Part shown: in pieces, positions 9,994-19,139 of the stretch
How the letters are laid out: each line of letters opens with the position of its first letter
How positions within the stretch are numbered: the first letter of the stretch is position 1
Program-made: the position numbers and the translations under genes
From: CAVRCA01 sp963719345
GTDB taxonomy: Bacteria > Pseudomonadota > Alphaproteobacteria > Acetobacterales > Acetobacteraceae
Reading direction: 5' to 3'
Assembly: GCA_963719345.1 (NCBI GenBank)
Contig: CAVRCA010000003.1
Span: forward strand, 186,001 to 250,000
Length of the DNA: 64,000 bases
The notes under the pieces: generated by a model
Told to the model about the DNA's origin: nothing
The model's database searches: none
What the model saw: only the letters and a program-made list of their open reading frames with translations

Positions 9994-10817
9994 TGTCGGA
10001 GACGGCGCTTGCACCCCCGAAGCTGCGGCGTGCCGACACCCGGCTGCCGCGGCTGCGCCGGCCCCGCGGGCTCGGGATCGGATTGTTGCTGCCGGCCGCT
10101 TGCCTGGTCGCGTGGCAGGTGGCGGCGAGCCGGCGGCTGGTCGCGCCCGAGTTGCTGCCGAGCCCGGCGGCGATCGTCCGGGCGCTGACGGAACTCGCTG
10201 CGAGCGGCGAACTCGCGCTGCACCTGCAAGCCACGCTGGCCCGGGTCGCCGTCGGCTTCGTCGCCGGCACCGCGGCCGCCACGGTGCTCGGCGCGGTGAC
10301 GGGCGCCGTGCCGCTGGCGCGCCGCCTGGTCGATCCCACCTTGCAGGCGTTGCGCGCCGTGCCCTCGATCGCGTGGGTGCCGCTGTTCATCATCTGGCTC
10401 GGCATCTTCGAGGGTTCGAAGGTCGCGCTGATCGCTGTCGGCGTGTTCTTTCCGGTGTATCTCAACCTGATGAGCGGCATCGCCGGAGTGGACCGCAAGC
10501 TGATCGAGGTCGGCCGCGCACTCGATTTTTCACCGCTCGCGGTGCTGTGGCGTATCCAGGTGCCGGCGGCGCTGCCCGCCTATGTGACCGGCCTGCGCGG
10601 CGGTCTTGGACTGGGATGGATGTTCGTCGCCGCCGCCGAACTGATGGGGGCGAGCGAGGGGCTGGGCTTCCTGCTCACCGACGGCGAGCAGACCGGCCGG
10701 CCGGCCGTGGTCATCAGCGCCATCCTGCTGTTCGCGGTGCTCGGCAAGCTGACCGACCTCGCGCTGGCGACGGCGGGTGGTCGCCTCGTCGCCTGGCAGG
10801 ACACCGTGCGGCGCTGA
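9993..10817 (+). CDS. ABC transporter permease (SsuC/TauC type)
   Basis: 274 residues with about six membrane helices. The EAA cytoplasmic loop reads IEVGRALDFSPLAVLWRIQVP followed by ALPAYVTGLRGGLG, the typical BPD_transp_1 signature that contacts the ATPase. It pairs with the binding protein upstream (one-base TGATG overlap) and the ATPase downstream (same overlap), which implies translational coupling. The first 25 residues are Arg-rich and cytosolic. Substrate as for the binding protein: probably an organosulfonate or similar anion, not proven. Confidence 0.9.
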   Translation: MSETALAPPKLRRADTRLPRLRRPRGLGIGLLLPAACLVAWQVAASRRLVAPELLPSPAAIVRALTELAASGELALHLQATLARVAVGFVAGTAAATVLGAVTGAVPLARRLVDPTLQALRAVPSIAWVPLFIIWLGIFEGSKVALIAVGVFFPVYLNLMSGIAGVDRKLIEVGRALDFSPLAVLWRIQVPAALPAYVTGLRGGLGLGWMFVAAAELMGASEGLGFLLTDGEQTGRPAVVISAILLFAVLGKLTDLALATAGGRLVAWQDTVRR

Positions 10818-11572
10818 TGGGAACGCTGCTCGCCCTCGATCGCCTCGGCAAGACGTTCCTGACGGGCACGCCGGTCCTCGGGCCGGTGAGCATCCGGTTC
10901 GAGACGGGCTCGCTGACCGCCATCATCGGCCGCAGCGGCTGCGGCAAGAGCACCTTGCTGCGCTGCTTGGGCGGCCTGGAGGCCCCGACGGAGGGCCGCA
11001 TCGAGTGGGCAGCGGACGCGCCGAGACGGGGACAGGTCGGTTACGTCTTCCAGGAGCCGCGGCTGATGCCCTGGCTGGACGTGGCGCGCAACACCGGGTT
11101 TGGTCTCGCCCACCTCTCGCGGGCCGATCGCGCCGCTGCGGTCGGCGAGGCGATGGAGGTGGTGCAGCTCGGCGCCGCGGCCCGCCTGCTGCCAAAACAA
11201 CTGTCCGGCGGGATGGCACAGCGCGTTGCCCTGGCCCGGGCGCTCGCCACCCGCCCCGCCCTGCTGCTGCTCGACGAGCCGTTCAGCGCGCTCGACCCGT
11301 TCACCCGCGCGCGGATGCAGGACCACCTGCTTGCGGTGCGCCGGCACTACCATCCGACCCTGGTCATGATTACCCACGATATCGACGAGGCGCTGACGGT
11401 CGCCGATCGCATTCTCGTCCTGCGCGGGCCGCCTGGCCGGATCGTCTGCGACCGCACGGAGATCACGGAGTTGACGCGGCGGTCGATCCGGCGCGAGCTG
11501 AACGCCCTGCTCGCCGATGAGGAGTCTCGCTTCGCCGATTTCGAGTACCTGCTCCTGACAGCGCCTTGGTAA
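10817..11572 (+). CDS. ABC transporter ATP-binding protein (SsuB/TauB type)
   Basis: 251 residues. Walker A is GRSGCGKST (residues about 38-46), the Q-loop VFQEPRLMPW, the ABC signature LSGGMAQRVALARALA, Walker B LLLLDEPFSALD, and the H-loop MITHDIDEA. These are all intact, so it should be an active ATPase of a SsuB/NrtD-type importer. It starts on the stop of the permease (TGATG). Its last codons overlap the proposed TTG start of the BT1-family gene, so the transporter operon is very compact. Confidence 0.93.
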   Translation: MGTLLALDRLGKTFLTGTPVLGPVSIRFETGSLTAIIGRSGCGKSTLLRCLGGLEAPTEGRIEWAADAPRRGQVGYVFQEPRLMPWLDVARNTGFGLAHLSRADRAAAVGEAMEVVQLGAAARLLPKQLSGGMAQRVALARALATRPALLLLDEPFSALDPFTRARMQDHLLAVRRHYHPTLVMITHDIDEALTVADRILVLRGPPGRIVCDRTEITELTRRSIRRELNALLADEESRFADFEYLLLTAPW

Positions 11573-12828
11573 CGGCGCGCGACGTGCCTGCGGCACGCCA
11601 AGTTCGTCGCCTGATGCTGTTCTTCGCCGTCGTCTACGTGGTCGAGGGCGTGGGGCAGGCCAAGGTCGGCGTCGTCTGGCAGCCGCTGAACCACTTTCTC
11701 AAGGAAAGTCTCGGCTGGACGCCCTCGCAGATCAGCCTGTCGCTCGCCGCGCTCGACCTGCCGTGGATCATCAAGCCGATCTATGGGCTGGTCTCGGATT
11801 TCGTGCCGCTGTTCGGCTATCGGCGGCGACCGTACCTGCTGCTGGCCAACCTCGCCGGAACGACGGCCTACGTGTGGGTGGCGTTCACCGACACCCCGGC
11901 GCACCTCGTATTCGCGTTGACCCTGACCTCGTTCGCCATGGCGATCGCGAGCACGCTGTGCGGCGCGCTGCTGGTGGAAAACGGCCAACGCTACCGGGCA
12001 AGCGGCGATTTCGTCACCCAGCAATGGCTGTGGTTCAACGTCGCCACCATGACGATGGCGTTCGTCGGTGGCCAGCTGATCGAATACCTCTCGCCGCGCG
12101 GCGCGCTGCACACGGCGGCCCTGATCGCCGCCGCCGCGCCGCTCTCGGTCGTATTCGGCGCGCTGTTCCTGGTGGATGAGGAGCGCTCGCGCATCGACCT
12201 CGGCGAGCTGCGCCGGACGTTGCAGGCACTCCTGCACGCCCTCGGATCGCGCCGCCTCTACCTGATCGGCGCGTTTCTCTTTCTCTACAATTTCAGCCCA
12301 GGGTTCGGCACGCCGCTTTATTTTCACCTAACCGACAGGCTCGGACTGTCGCAGGCGTATATCGGCATCCTGACCGCGATCGGCTCGGCCGGCTGGATCG
12401 CCGGCGCGGTGGTGCATCGCCGGTTTCTCGAGGGGCTGTCCTCGCGGGCGCTGCTCAACCTCAGCCTTGCCGGCGGCGTCGTAGCGACGCTTGCGTTCCT
12501 GCTGCTGCGTGGACCTGGCACGGCGGCGGCGGTGTATTTCCTCAATGGGCTGGCGGCCATGATCGCCAGCATCGCCACCCTCACCCTGGCAGCGGATTAC
12601 TGCCCGGCGCGATCGGAAGGCTTCGTGTTCGCCGCCCTGATGTCGCTGACCAATCTTGCCACCCCGATGGGCGACAACATCGGCGCGTTCCTCTACGAGC
12701 ACACCTTCAATCGCGCGCTGGCGCCGTTGATCATCGTCTCCGCCGCGGCAACCGCCCTCGTGTTCCTGCTGGTGCCGCTGCTCCGCCTTGGCGCCAAGCC
12801 GCAGGGCGAGCCGGTCGAAACCACGTGA
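11566..12828 (+). CDS. MFS transporter of the folate-biopterin transporter (BT1) family
   Basis: About 420 residues with some 12 membrane helices. The N-terminal region has the BT1-type signature: VVYVVEGVGQAKVG, then SLAALDLPWIIKPIYGLVSD and PLFGYRRRPYLLL. Known BT1 members move folates or pterins, or act as plastidic transporters; many bacterial members are uncharacterised. Its start overlaps the ABC ATPase stop if TTG 11566 is used. ATG 11614, just before the first helix, is the alternative start and cannot be ruled out. Linkage to a sulfonate-type ABC importer suggests that both move related compounds, which is inference. Confidence 0.75.
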   Translation: MVTARDVPAARQVRRLMLFFAVVYVVEGVGQAKVGVVWQPLNHFLKESLGWTPSQISLSLAALDLPWIIKPIYGLVSDFVPLFGYRRRPYLLLANLAGTTAYVWVAFTDTPAHLVFALTLTSFAMAIASTLCGALLVENGQRYRASGDFVTQQWLWFNVATMTMAFVGGQLIEYLSPRGALHTAALIAAAAPLSVVFGALFLVDEERSRIDLGELRRTLQALLHALGSRRLYLIGAFLFLYNFSPGFGTPLYFHLTDRLGLSQAYIGILTAIGSAGWIAGAVVHRRFLEGLSSRALLNLSLAGGVVATLAFLLLRGPGTAAAVYFLNGLAAMIASIATLTLAADYCPARSEGFVFAALMSLTNLATPMGDNIGAFLYEHTFNRALAPLIIVSAAATALVFLLVPLLRLGAKPQGEPVETT

Positions 12829-12833
12829 TCTCT

Positions 12834-13244
12834 TCAGCTACCGAGGAAGGGGTTGCGGATGGTTAGGCTGCCCCCGATCACTTGCCCGTCCTGCATGTCT
12901 TCGGAGAAAAGCGTCGCGCAACGCGCCTCAAGAGCGGAAGCAACAATCGACGAGTCATAAAACGAATAGCCGTACCGTGCTGCTACACGCAATGCGAACT
13001 CGTGCGTCATAACGCCTATGGAGAGCGGGTTGGGACAAAGCACGCGATAACTGTCGAGCATTTGAACTATGTCCCGCCAAGGCCATTTCAGCTTTCGGGA
13101 CGCGACGTGAGCGAACTCGTTAAGCACTTGCACGCTGACGACGCCACCGCCCGCTAGAATGGCGGTCGCGCGCGCACCCTTCGGATCATTTTCCACAGTA
13201 GCGTAGACGAGGACGTTCGTGTCGAAGAACGCCTCACCGCTCAT
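12834..13244 (-). CDS. PIN-domain toxin (VapC-like)
   Basis: 136 residues of PIN fold, with acidic residues in FFDTNVLVYATVEN near the start, NEFAH in the middle, and YSFYDSSIVASALEA then LFSEDMQDG at the end. These match the four acidic metal-binding positions of VapC-type RNases. It overlaps the antitoxin gene by 11 bases, as in most such operons. Family role: sequence- or structure-specific RNA cleavage, held in check by the antitoxin. It is convergent with the BT1 transporter gene, only five bases away. Confidence 0.85.
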   Translation of the reverse strand: MSGEAFFDTNVLVYATVENDPKGARATAILAGGGVVSVQVLNEFAHVASRKLKWPWRDIVQMLDSYRVLCPNPLSIGVMTHEFALRVAARYGYSFYDSSIVASALEARCATLFSEDMQDGQVIGGSLTIRNPFLGS

Positions 13245-13464
13245 TCGCCTCCTCCCGGCTCCAACGGAACCCCGGCGGTAGAGGCCGCTGCAAGGCTTTC
13301 AGCCGTTCCAGAGCCTCCTCTCGGCTGCGGTCGCGGCTCACCTCGAGAGATCGGGCTCCGGCGATCCCGATCTCGATCTCGTCACCTTCTTTCAGTCCGA
13401 GCAGTTCCACCACGGACGCCGGCAGACGGACCGCCAGACTGTTGCCCCACTTCCCGACCTGCAT
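13234..13464 (-). CDS. AbrB/MazE-type antitoxin (VapB-like)
   Basis: 76 residues. The N-terminal half is a SpoVT-AbrB swapped-hairpin DNA-binding domain: MQVGKWGNSLAVRLPASVV then LGLKEGDEIEI. The C-terminal half (SREEALERLKALQRPLPPGF) is basic and amphipathic, suited to bind the PIN toxin. Start ATG 13464 is fixed by GGAGG eight bases upstream; an in-frame ATG at 13479 would precede that site. A palindrome directly upstream (13480-13502) is a likely site for self-repression. Confidence 0.85.
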   Translation of the reverse strand: MQVGKWGNSLAVRLPASVVELLGLKEGDEIEIGIAGARSLEVSRDRSREEALERLKALQRPLPPGFRWSREEANER

Positions 13465-13479
13465 TCGACATGCCTCCAA

Positions 13480-13502
13480 GATACACTATCCAAGCGTATA
13501 TC
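13480..13502. promoter_or_regulatory. Putative operator of the first toxin-antitoxin operon
   Basis: Inverted repeat GATACAC-N9-GTATATC, with seven-base arms and one mismatch, ending 15 bases before the antitoxin ATG. The arms are AT-rich in otherwise GC-rich DNA, and the position overlaps the expected promoter. AbrB-type antitoxins normally bind such palindromes to repress their own operon. The site is read from sequence; binding is inference. Confidence 0.5.
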
Positions 13503-13583
13503 CTGGAGGTAGGTGGCGCCAGAAGAAACAGGTCGATCGCTCGCGACGGCCCTCGACAAAGGTGGCCGCGAGCAGCGGTAACG

Positions 13584-13907
13584 TCAGCGGACGGTCGATC
13601 TCGATGTGGGTATGATCCGCGTCACGACGATTGCGGAGCGGTCCAGATACTCCGGCACGCGCGGTGACATGTCGTTCTTCCAGTAGTCGCTGTCGTAGAC
13701 CGCCTTGTAGAGCGCCTCGCGTTCGGCCTCGCTCTCGAAGCGACGGAGCCACACATAGACGGAGTCGTCGGTCTCGCCGCGAAAACTGCCGCAGACAACC
13801 ATGCCTTTCGAGACCTGGAAGGGGATGATCTCCTCTTCCATGACCTTGACCCAGGCGTCCATCTTGCCCGGCAGCACCTTGTATTGGCGCAGTTCGTAGA
13901 AAGCCAT
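13584..13907 (-). CDS. NIPSNAP family protein
   Basis: 107 residues, one ferredoxin-like NIPSNAP domain: MAFYELRQYKVLPGKMDAWV, EEIIPFQVSKGMVV, YVWLRRFESEAERE. Start ATG 13907 has GGGAGGG seven bases upstream. The function of bacterial NIPSNAP proteins is not established; many sit beside catabolic genes. Here it is alone, downstream of the vapBC-like promoter region on the same strand and 51 bases upstream of the AarF gene stop. Confidence 0.8.
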   Translation of the reverse strand: MAFYELRQYKVLPGKMDAWVKVMEEEIIPFQVSKGMVVCGSFRGETDDSVYVWLRRFESEAEREALYKAVYDSDYWKNDMSPRVPEYLDRSAIVVTRIIPTSRSTVR

Positions 13908-13972
13908 CGCGTTCCCTCCCATTCGGACCGTTGCCGGATCATGCTAGCAGGTCCGACAGGGAGGGAAACCGG

Positions 13973-15333
13973 TCACACCGCCGGCGGCACCTCGGCCTCC
14001 GCCAGCGCCGCCGCCTGTCGGGAAGCGAGTGCGTCGGTGTCGAAATCGGCGACCAGTCCTTGGAACAGCTCGTGCCAGTTAAGCTCGGCGCCGAGGCGGA
14101 GGAACACGCCACCGAGACCGATCGCCGAGCGGTCCATCAACACGAACTCGCGGGGCGGGCGGACGCCGCCGGTGCGCTTCAGCCCGGCATGGACCTTTTC
14201 CGCGACTTCGCGGCCATACTGCGGATCGTTGGTCTCCTGGATGCGGCGCACCCGGTCCTGCAGCAGCGGCTCGTAGAGGAAGCGCGCCCATTGGTTCAGC
14301 ACCGCCATTTTTTCATGCGAGAGATCGGTAAAACCCCAGGTCTCGTACGCGTGGTGCGCCTTGGCGTCGTCGTTGTCGCGCACCGCTTCGTAGAGATCGA
14401 TCACACCGCGCACGAATTTGGCCTGGAAAACCCGGATGGCGCCGAAATCGAGCAGGTTCACCGTGCCGTCCGGACGCGCCTGATAGTTGCCGAGATGCGG
14501 GTCGCCGTGGATCACGCCGAACCGATAGAACGGCACGTACCAGGCGCGGAACAGCGCGCGCGCGAGATCGTTGCGCTCCTCCTGCGGTGGGTCCTCCTCG
14601 ATGCGGCGCAGCAGCGAGCGACCGTCGAGCCACGTCATGGTCAGCAGCCGGGTCGTGCAATAACCCTCGATGGGCGTCGGGACATGCACCGTGGGCGTGT
14701 CACGCAGCATGATGTCGTAGAGCCGCATCTGCGCCGCTTCGCGCTTGTAGTCGAGCTCCTCGCGCAGCCGCTCGGTCAGCTCCTTGTAGATCTCCTCGTT
14801 CTGGATCGCGCCGTCCATGCGGTGGTAGATCGCCAGCGCCAGGCGAAGCTGGCGCAGGTCGGCCTCCACCGTGCTCGGCATGTCCGGGTATGCAGCTTGC
14901 AGGCGACCTCGGCGCCGTCGAGCAGGCGGCCGCGATGCACCTGGCCGAGACTGGCGGCGGCGGCGGCGTCCTGGCCGAACTCGGTGAACCTGGACCGCCA
15001 GTCCGGCCCCAGTTCGCTCGCCATGCGGCGGCGTACGAACGCCCAGCCCATCGCCGGCGCGTTCGACTGCAGCTGCGCCAGCTCATCCGCGTACTCCGCC
15101 GGCAGCGCGTCCGGCACGGTCGACAGGAACTGCGCAACCTTCATCAGCGGCCCCTTCAGCCCGCCGAGGATGGTTTTCAGGTCTTCCGCGTGCGCTGCGC
15201 GATCGGTGCGCATCCCGAGCACGCGCGCTCCCGCCACGCGCGCGGCGATGCCGCCGACCGCGCCCGAGGTGCGGGCCATGCGACGCAGCTCGCCGAACAG
15301 GCTGCTGCGCTCGACGCCGGTGCTTTCGGCCAT
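13973..15333 (-). CDS. AarF/UbiB (ABC1/ADCK) atypical kinase, frameshifted
   Basis: About 453 residues after one repair. The N-terminal extension carries the KxGQ-like motif of the family (LMKVAQFLSTVPDALPAEYADEL). The kinase lobe has the Ala-rich loop (AAAASLGQVHRG), the lysine strand VACKLQYP, FGVIHGDPHLGNY as catalytic loop and LLDFGAI as DFG motif. The break is near 14893: adding one A restores VACKLQYPDMPSTVEADL. Family members support ubiquinone and lipid metabolism through an ATPase activity. The ATG overlaps the stop of pepF (TGATG), so the two genes are coupled; this pairing is common in alphaproteobacteria. Confidence 0.85.
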
Positions 15334-17168
15334 CAGGATGTTCGCTCCAATTCGTCGATGAACCCGGCAATCACGTCGAGACCTTTCTGCCAGAATGCCG
15401 GGTCGGATGCGTCGAGCCCGAATGGCGCCAACAGCTCCTTGTGCCGCTTGGTCCCGCCGGCGCGCAGCATCTGCAGGTATTTTTCGGCAAAGCCCGGATG
15501 GCCGGACTGGAATACCGCGTAGAGCGCGTTCACCAAGCAATCGCCGAACGCATAGGCGTAGACGTAGAAGGGCGAGTGCACGAAATGCGGGATATACGAC
15601 CAGAACACCGCATATTCGGGAGTGAACTCGAACGCCGGGCCCAGGCTTTCCCGTTGCACCTGCAACCAGATCTCGCCGATGCGTTCGGGCGTCAGTTCGC
15701 CCGTGCGGCGCTCCTCGTGCAGCAGCGTCTCGAAGCGGTAGAACGCGGTCTGCCGGACCACGGTGTTCAGCATGTCCTCCACCTTGGAGGCCAGCATCAC
15801 CCGCCGGCGACGCGGATCGGTCTCGGCGTCGAGCATCGCCCGGAATGTGAGCATCTCGCCGAACACGCTCGCGGTCTCAGCCAGGGTGAGCGGCGTGCCG
15901 GACATCAGATACCCCTGGTCGGCGGCGAGTACCTGATGCACCCCGTGGCCCAACTCGTGCGCCAGGGTCATCACGTCGCGCGTGCGGCCATGATAGTTGA
16001 GCAGCAGATAGGGGTGGGCCGACGGCACGGTGGGATGGGCGAAGGCGCCGCTCGCCTTGCCGGGGCGCAGCGCCGCGTCGATCCAGGGGCGGTCGAAGAA
16101 GTGCTGGCCGACTGCCGCAAGATCGGGGCTGAACGCGCCGTAGGCCGTGAGCACTCGGTTGCGCGCCTCCGGCCAGGCGATCTGCCGATCGTCGTCGTCC
16201 GGCAGCGGCGCATTGCGGTCCCAATGTTGTAGTTTGGGCAGGCCGAGCCAGTCTGCTTTCAACTGGTAATACCGATGCGACAAGCGCGGGAACGACTGGA
16301 CGACGGCGCTGACCAGCGCGTCCACCACCTCGTCCTCGACCATGTTGGAGCGGTTGCGGTAGCTCCCGGGCCGTGGATAGTGCCGCCAGGTGTCGGTGAT
16401 CTCCTTGTCCTTGGCGACCGTGTTGGTGATCAGAGAGAACAGCTTGACGTGTTCGCCGAACGTCTTGCCGATCGCGCGACCGGCGGCCTCGCGCTTGGCG
16501 CGGTCCTTGTCGGACAGCAGGTTGAGCGCGTCGGTGACGGTCAGCTCCGCGCCGTTTACCGGGACGCGCATCCCGGCGATGGTCTCGTCGAACAGGCGGC
16601 TCCAGGCCGAGTGGCCGGTCACCTCCTTCTCGTGCAGCAGCTTCTCCACCTCGTCGGACAGCTGGTGCGGGCGGAACAGGCGCAGGTCGCGCAGCCAGGG
16701 ACGCCAGCGCTCGCAGCTCGGGTCGAGCATCTTCTGCTCGAGCATGTGGTCGTCGAGCCGGTTCAGTTCGAGCGGGAAGAAGACGAGATGGCTGCTGATG
16801 GCGGTGACGCGCTCGCTGACCGTCTGGTAGAAGCGGGCAACCGCCGAATCGAGCGAGTTGCCGCTGAACAGCAGCTGGGCATAGGACATCAGGCGCCCCA
16901 GCCGCTCCTCGATCAGCTCGTACTCGCCGATCGCGGCCGACAGCTCGGCGCCGGACAACCCGGCCAGCCGGCCGGCATGGGCGCTCTCGAAAGCGTGCGC
17001 GGCGGTCTCGACAGCGGCGAGATCGGTCTCCACCGCCGGACTATCCGGGCCCGGATAGAGATCGGCGAGGTTCCATTCGGGCAGCGAGGCGGCCGACGCC
17101 ACCCCGTCCGGCGCGCGCAGAGCCGGGTCGAGCCGCGATGAGCCGGTGAGCAATCCAGTCTGGCGCAT
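15333..17168 (-). CDS. pepF: M3 family oligoendopeptidase F
   Basis: 611 residues, normal length and unbroken. The zinc motif MTLAHELGHGVHQ with the downstream glutamate in TLAETASVFGEM marks an M3 metallopeptidase; PepF-type features include EWNLADLYPGPDSP at the N-terminus and FVHSPFYVYAYAFGD near the C-terminus. It cleaves short peptides in the cytoplasm. It heads a two-gene operon with the AarF-type kinase. The region 17169-17275 between this gene and the acyl-CoA synthetase holds both divergent promoters. Confidence 0.92.
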   Translation of the reverse strand: MRQTGLLTGSSRLDPALRAPDGVASAASLPEWNLADLYPGPDSPAVETDLAAVETAAHAFESAHAGRLAGLSGAELSAAIGEYELIEERLGRLMSYAQLLFSGNSLDSAVARFYQTVSERVTAISSHLVFFPLELNRLDDHMLEQKMLDPSCERWRPWLRDLRLFRPHQLSDEVEKLLHEKEVTGHSAWSRLFDETIAGMRVPVNGAELTVTDALNLLSDKDRAKREAAGRAIGKTFGEHVKLFSLITNTVAKDKEITDTWRHYPRPGSYRNRSNMVEDEVVDALVSAVVQSFPRLSHRYYQLKADWLGLPKLQHWDRNAPLPDDDDRQIAWPEARNRVLTAYGAFSPDLAAVGQHFFDRPWIDAALRPGKASGAFAHPTVPSAHPYLLLNYHGRTRDVMTLAHELGHGVHQVLAADQGYLMSGTPLTLAETASVFGEMLTFRAMLDAETDPRRRRVMLASKVEDMLNTVVRQTAFYRFETLLHEERRTGELTPERIGEIWLQVQRESLGPAFEFTPEYAVFWSYIPHFVHSPFYVYAYAFGDCLVNALYAVFQSGHPGFAEKYLQMLRAGGTKRHKELLAPFGLDASDPAFWQKGLDVIAGFIDELERTS

Positions 17169-17275
17169 CGCCGATGGTCCCGTGCTGCTGTTTCCTCAGC
17201 CCATGTAAGGTTGTAGGGAGCTTCGTCAAAGGGTTGCGCAAGCGGCAACCGTACCGCCGGAGGAGACGACGCCGG

Positions 17276-19064
17276 ATGTGGGACCGGTATCCGCATTGGC
17301 CCAACCTGGCCGCGATGATGTTCGGCCTCGCAAGGGGCTGGCCCGAGCGACCGATGCTGCGGTCCTATCGCGACGGTCACTGGCAATCGCTCAGCCTGGG
17401 GCGAGTTCGCTCGCCGGGCGGCATCGGTCGCGCGACGGCTGCGGGCGGCGGGGGTCGCGGCGGGCGACCGGGTGCTGATCGTCAGCGAGAACCGGCCGGA
17501 GTACCTGACCGCCGAGACCGCCCTGATGGCGATCCGCGCCGTGCCGGTGCCGGCCTACACCACGAACACGGTCGCCGACCACGCCCACATCCTGCGCGAC
17601 AGCGGAGCGCGCGTCGCCATCGTTTCCTCCGCCGCGCTGGCCGCCCGCGTCGGGCAGGCCAGCGATCGGACCGGCGGCCTCGATCTGCTGGTGGTCATGG
17701 ATGCCGCGCGCGAGGCGGACACCGGGAGGGCGCGCGTGCTGTCCTGGGCCGATCTGGTGGGCGATGAGACGCCTTTCGATGACATCGCCGGCGAAGCGGC
17801 CGACATTCCGCCGGGCGCGCTCGCCTGCCTCGTCTACACCTCCGGCACCGGTGGCGCGCCGAAGGGCGTCATGCTGCCGCATCGCTCCGTCCTGTCGAAC
17901 TGTCGCGGCACGTTCGAGCTGATGCGGCCCCTCAAGCTGCACGACGAGGTGTATCTGTCGTTCCTGCCGCAGTCGCACTCGTTCGAGCGCACCGGCCAGT
18001 TCTTCCTGCTCAGCCTCGGCACCGAAGTGGTCTACGCCCGCGGCATCGAGCATCTGGCCGGGGACCTGCTCGCCGTGCGCCCGACCATCATGACGGTGGT
18101 GCCGCGCATCCTCGAAGTGATCCGCGGCCGGATACTGGCCCAGGTCGCGCGCGGTCCTGCCTGGCAGCGGCGGCTGTTCGACCGCGCGCTGGCGGTCGGG
18201 CTGCGGCGGCTTGACGGCGACCTCCGCCTTGCGGACCGGCTGGCGGACCCGGCGCTCGACCGCCTGGTGCGCCGCCGGGTGCGCGCCCGCTTCGGCGGCC
18301 GGCTGCGGGCGGCGATGTCCGGCGGCGCCCGGCTGGAGCCGGAGGTCGGCCGGTTCTTCCTCGCCATGGGCATCCCCGTCATGCAGGGCTACGGCCAGAG
18401 CGAGGCCGGCCCGGTGATCAGCGCCAACCCGCCGGACGCGATCCGCATCGACACGGTCGGGCGGGTGCTGGAGGGCGTCGAGCTGCGCATCGCCGAGGAC
18501 GGCGAGATCATGGTGCGGGGCGACCTGCTGATGGACGGCTACTGGGGCCAGCCGGCGGCGACCGCCGCCGTGCTGCGCGACGGCTGGCTGCACACCGGCG
18601 ACGTCGGCGTGCTGGAGAGCGACGGCTATCTGCGGATCACCGACCGCAAGAAGGACGTCATCGTGCTGTCGGGCGGCGAGAACGTATCGCCCGCCAAGGT
18701 CGAGGGGATGCTGATGGCCGAGCCCGAGATCGCCCAGGCGGTGGTGGACGGGGAGGGCCGCGCCGGACTGACCGCGCTGCTGGTCCCGGCGGACGGTTTC
18801 GACGACATCGCCGTCGCGGTCGCGGTCTCGCGCACCAACCTCCGGCTTGCCGTCCCCGAGCGCATCCGCGGGCACCGCGCGGTCAGCCCGTTCACCGTCG
18901 AGAACGGCCTGCTGACCCCGACCCAAAAAATCCGCCGCCCGCTGGTGCTGCGCGCCTATGCCCGCACGCTGGCCGCCCTGCACGGGCGTGGCCCGGGCGC
19001 GCAGCCAAGGGCGCGATCTCGGCCATGGCCAGCCGATGCAGGCATGACGTCCCGGCGAGCGTGA
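17276..19064 (+). CDS. Long-chain acyl-CoA synthetase (AMP-forming), frameshifted
   Basis: About 595 residues after one repair. The AMP-binding P-loop motif is LVYTSGTGGAPKGVML; GYGQSEAGPVIS, LHTGDVGVLESDGYLRITDR and KKDVIVLSGGENVSPAKVE are the other adenylation motifs. It resembles FadD15-type synthetases that activate long-chain fatty acids. The start ATG 17276 (MWDRYPHWPNLAAMM) follows GGAGGAGA. The break is at about 17396, an extra C: removing it gives LSWGEFARRAASVARRL and a continuous frame. The C-terminal 40 residues after TPTQKIRRP are unusually Arg/Ala-rich and may be a tail of no function. Confidence 0.87.
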
Positions 19065-19139
19065 CGGGCCACCCCTGAACAAGCCCGGCCCCGGCTGATA
19101 TGAGCCCTGAAGGGTACAGGCGCCGGGGGTTCGGGACAC

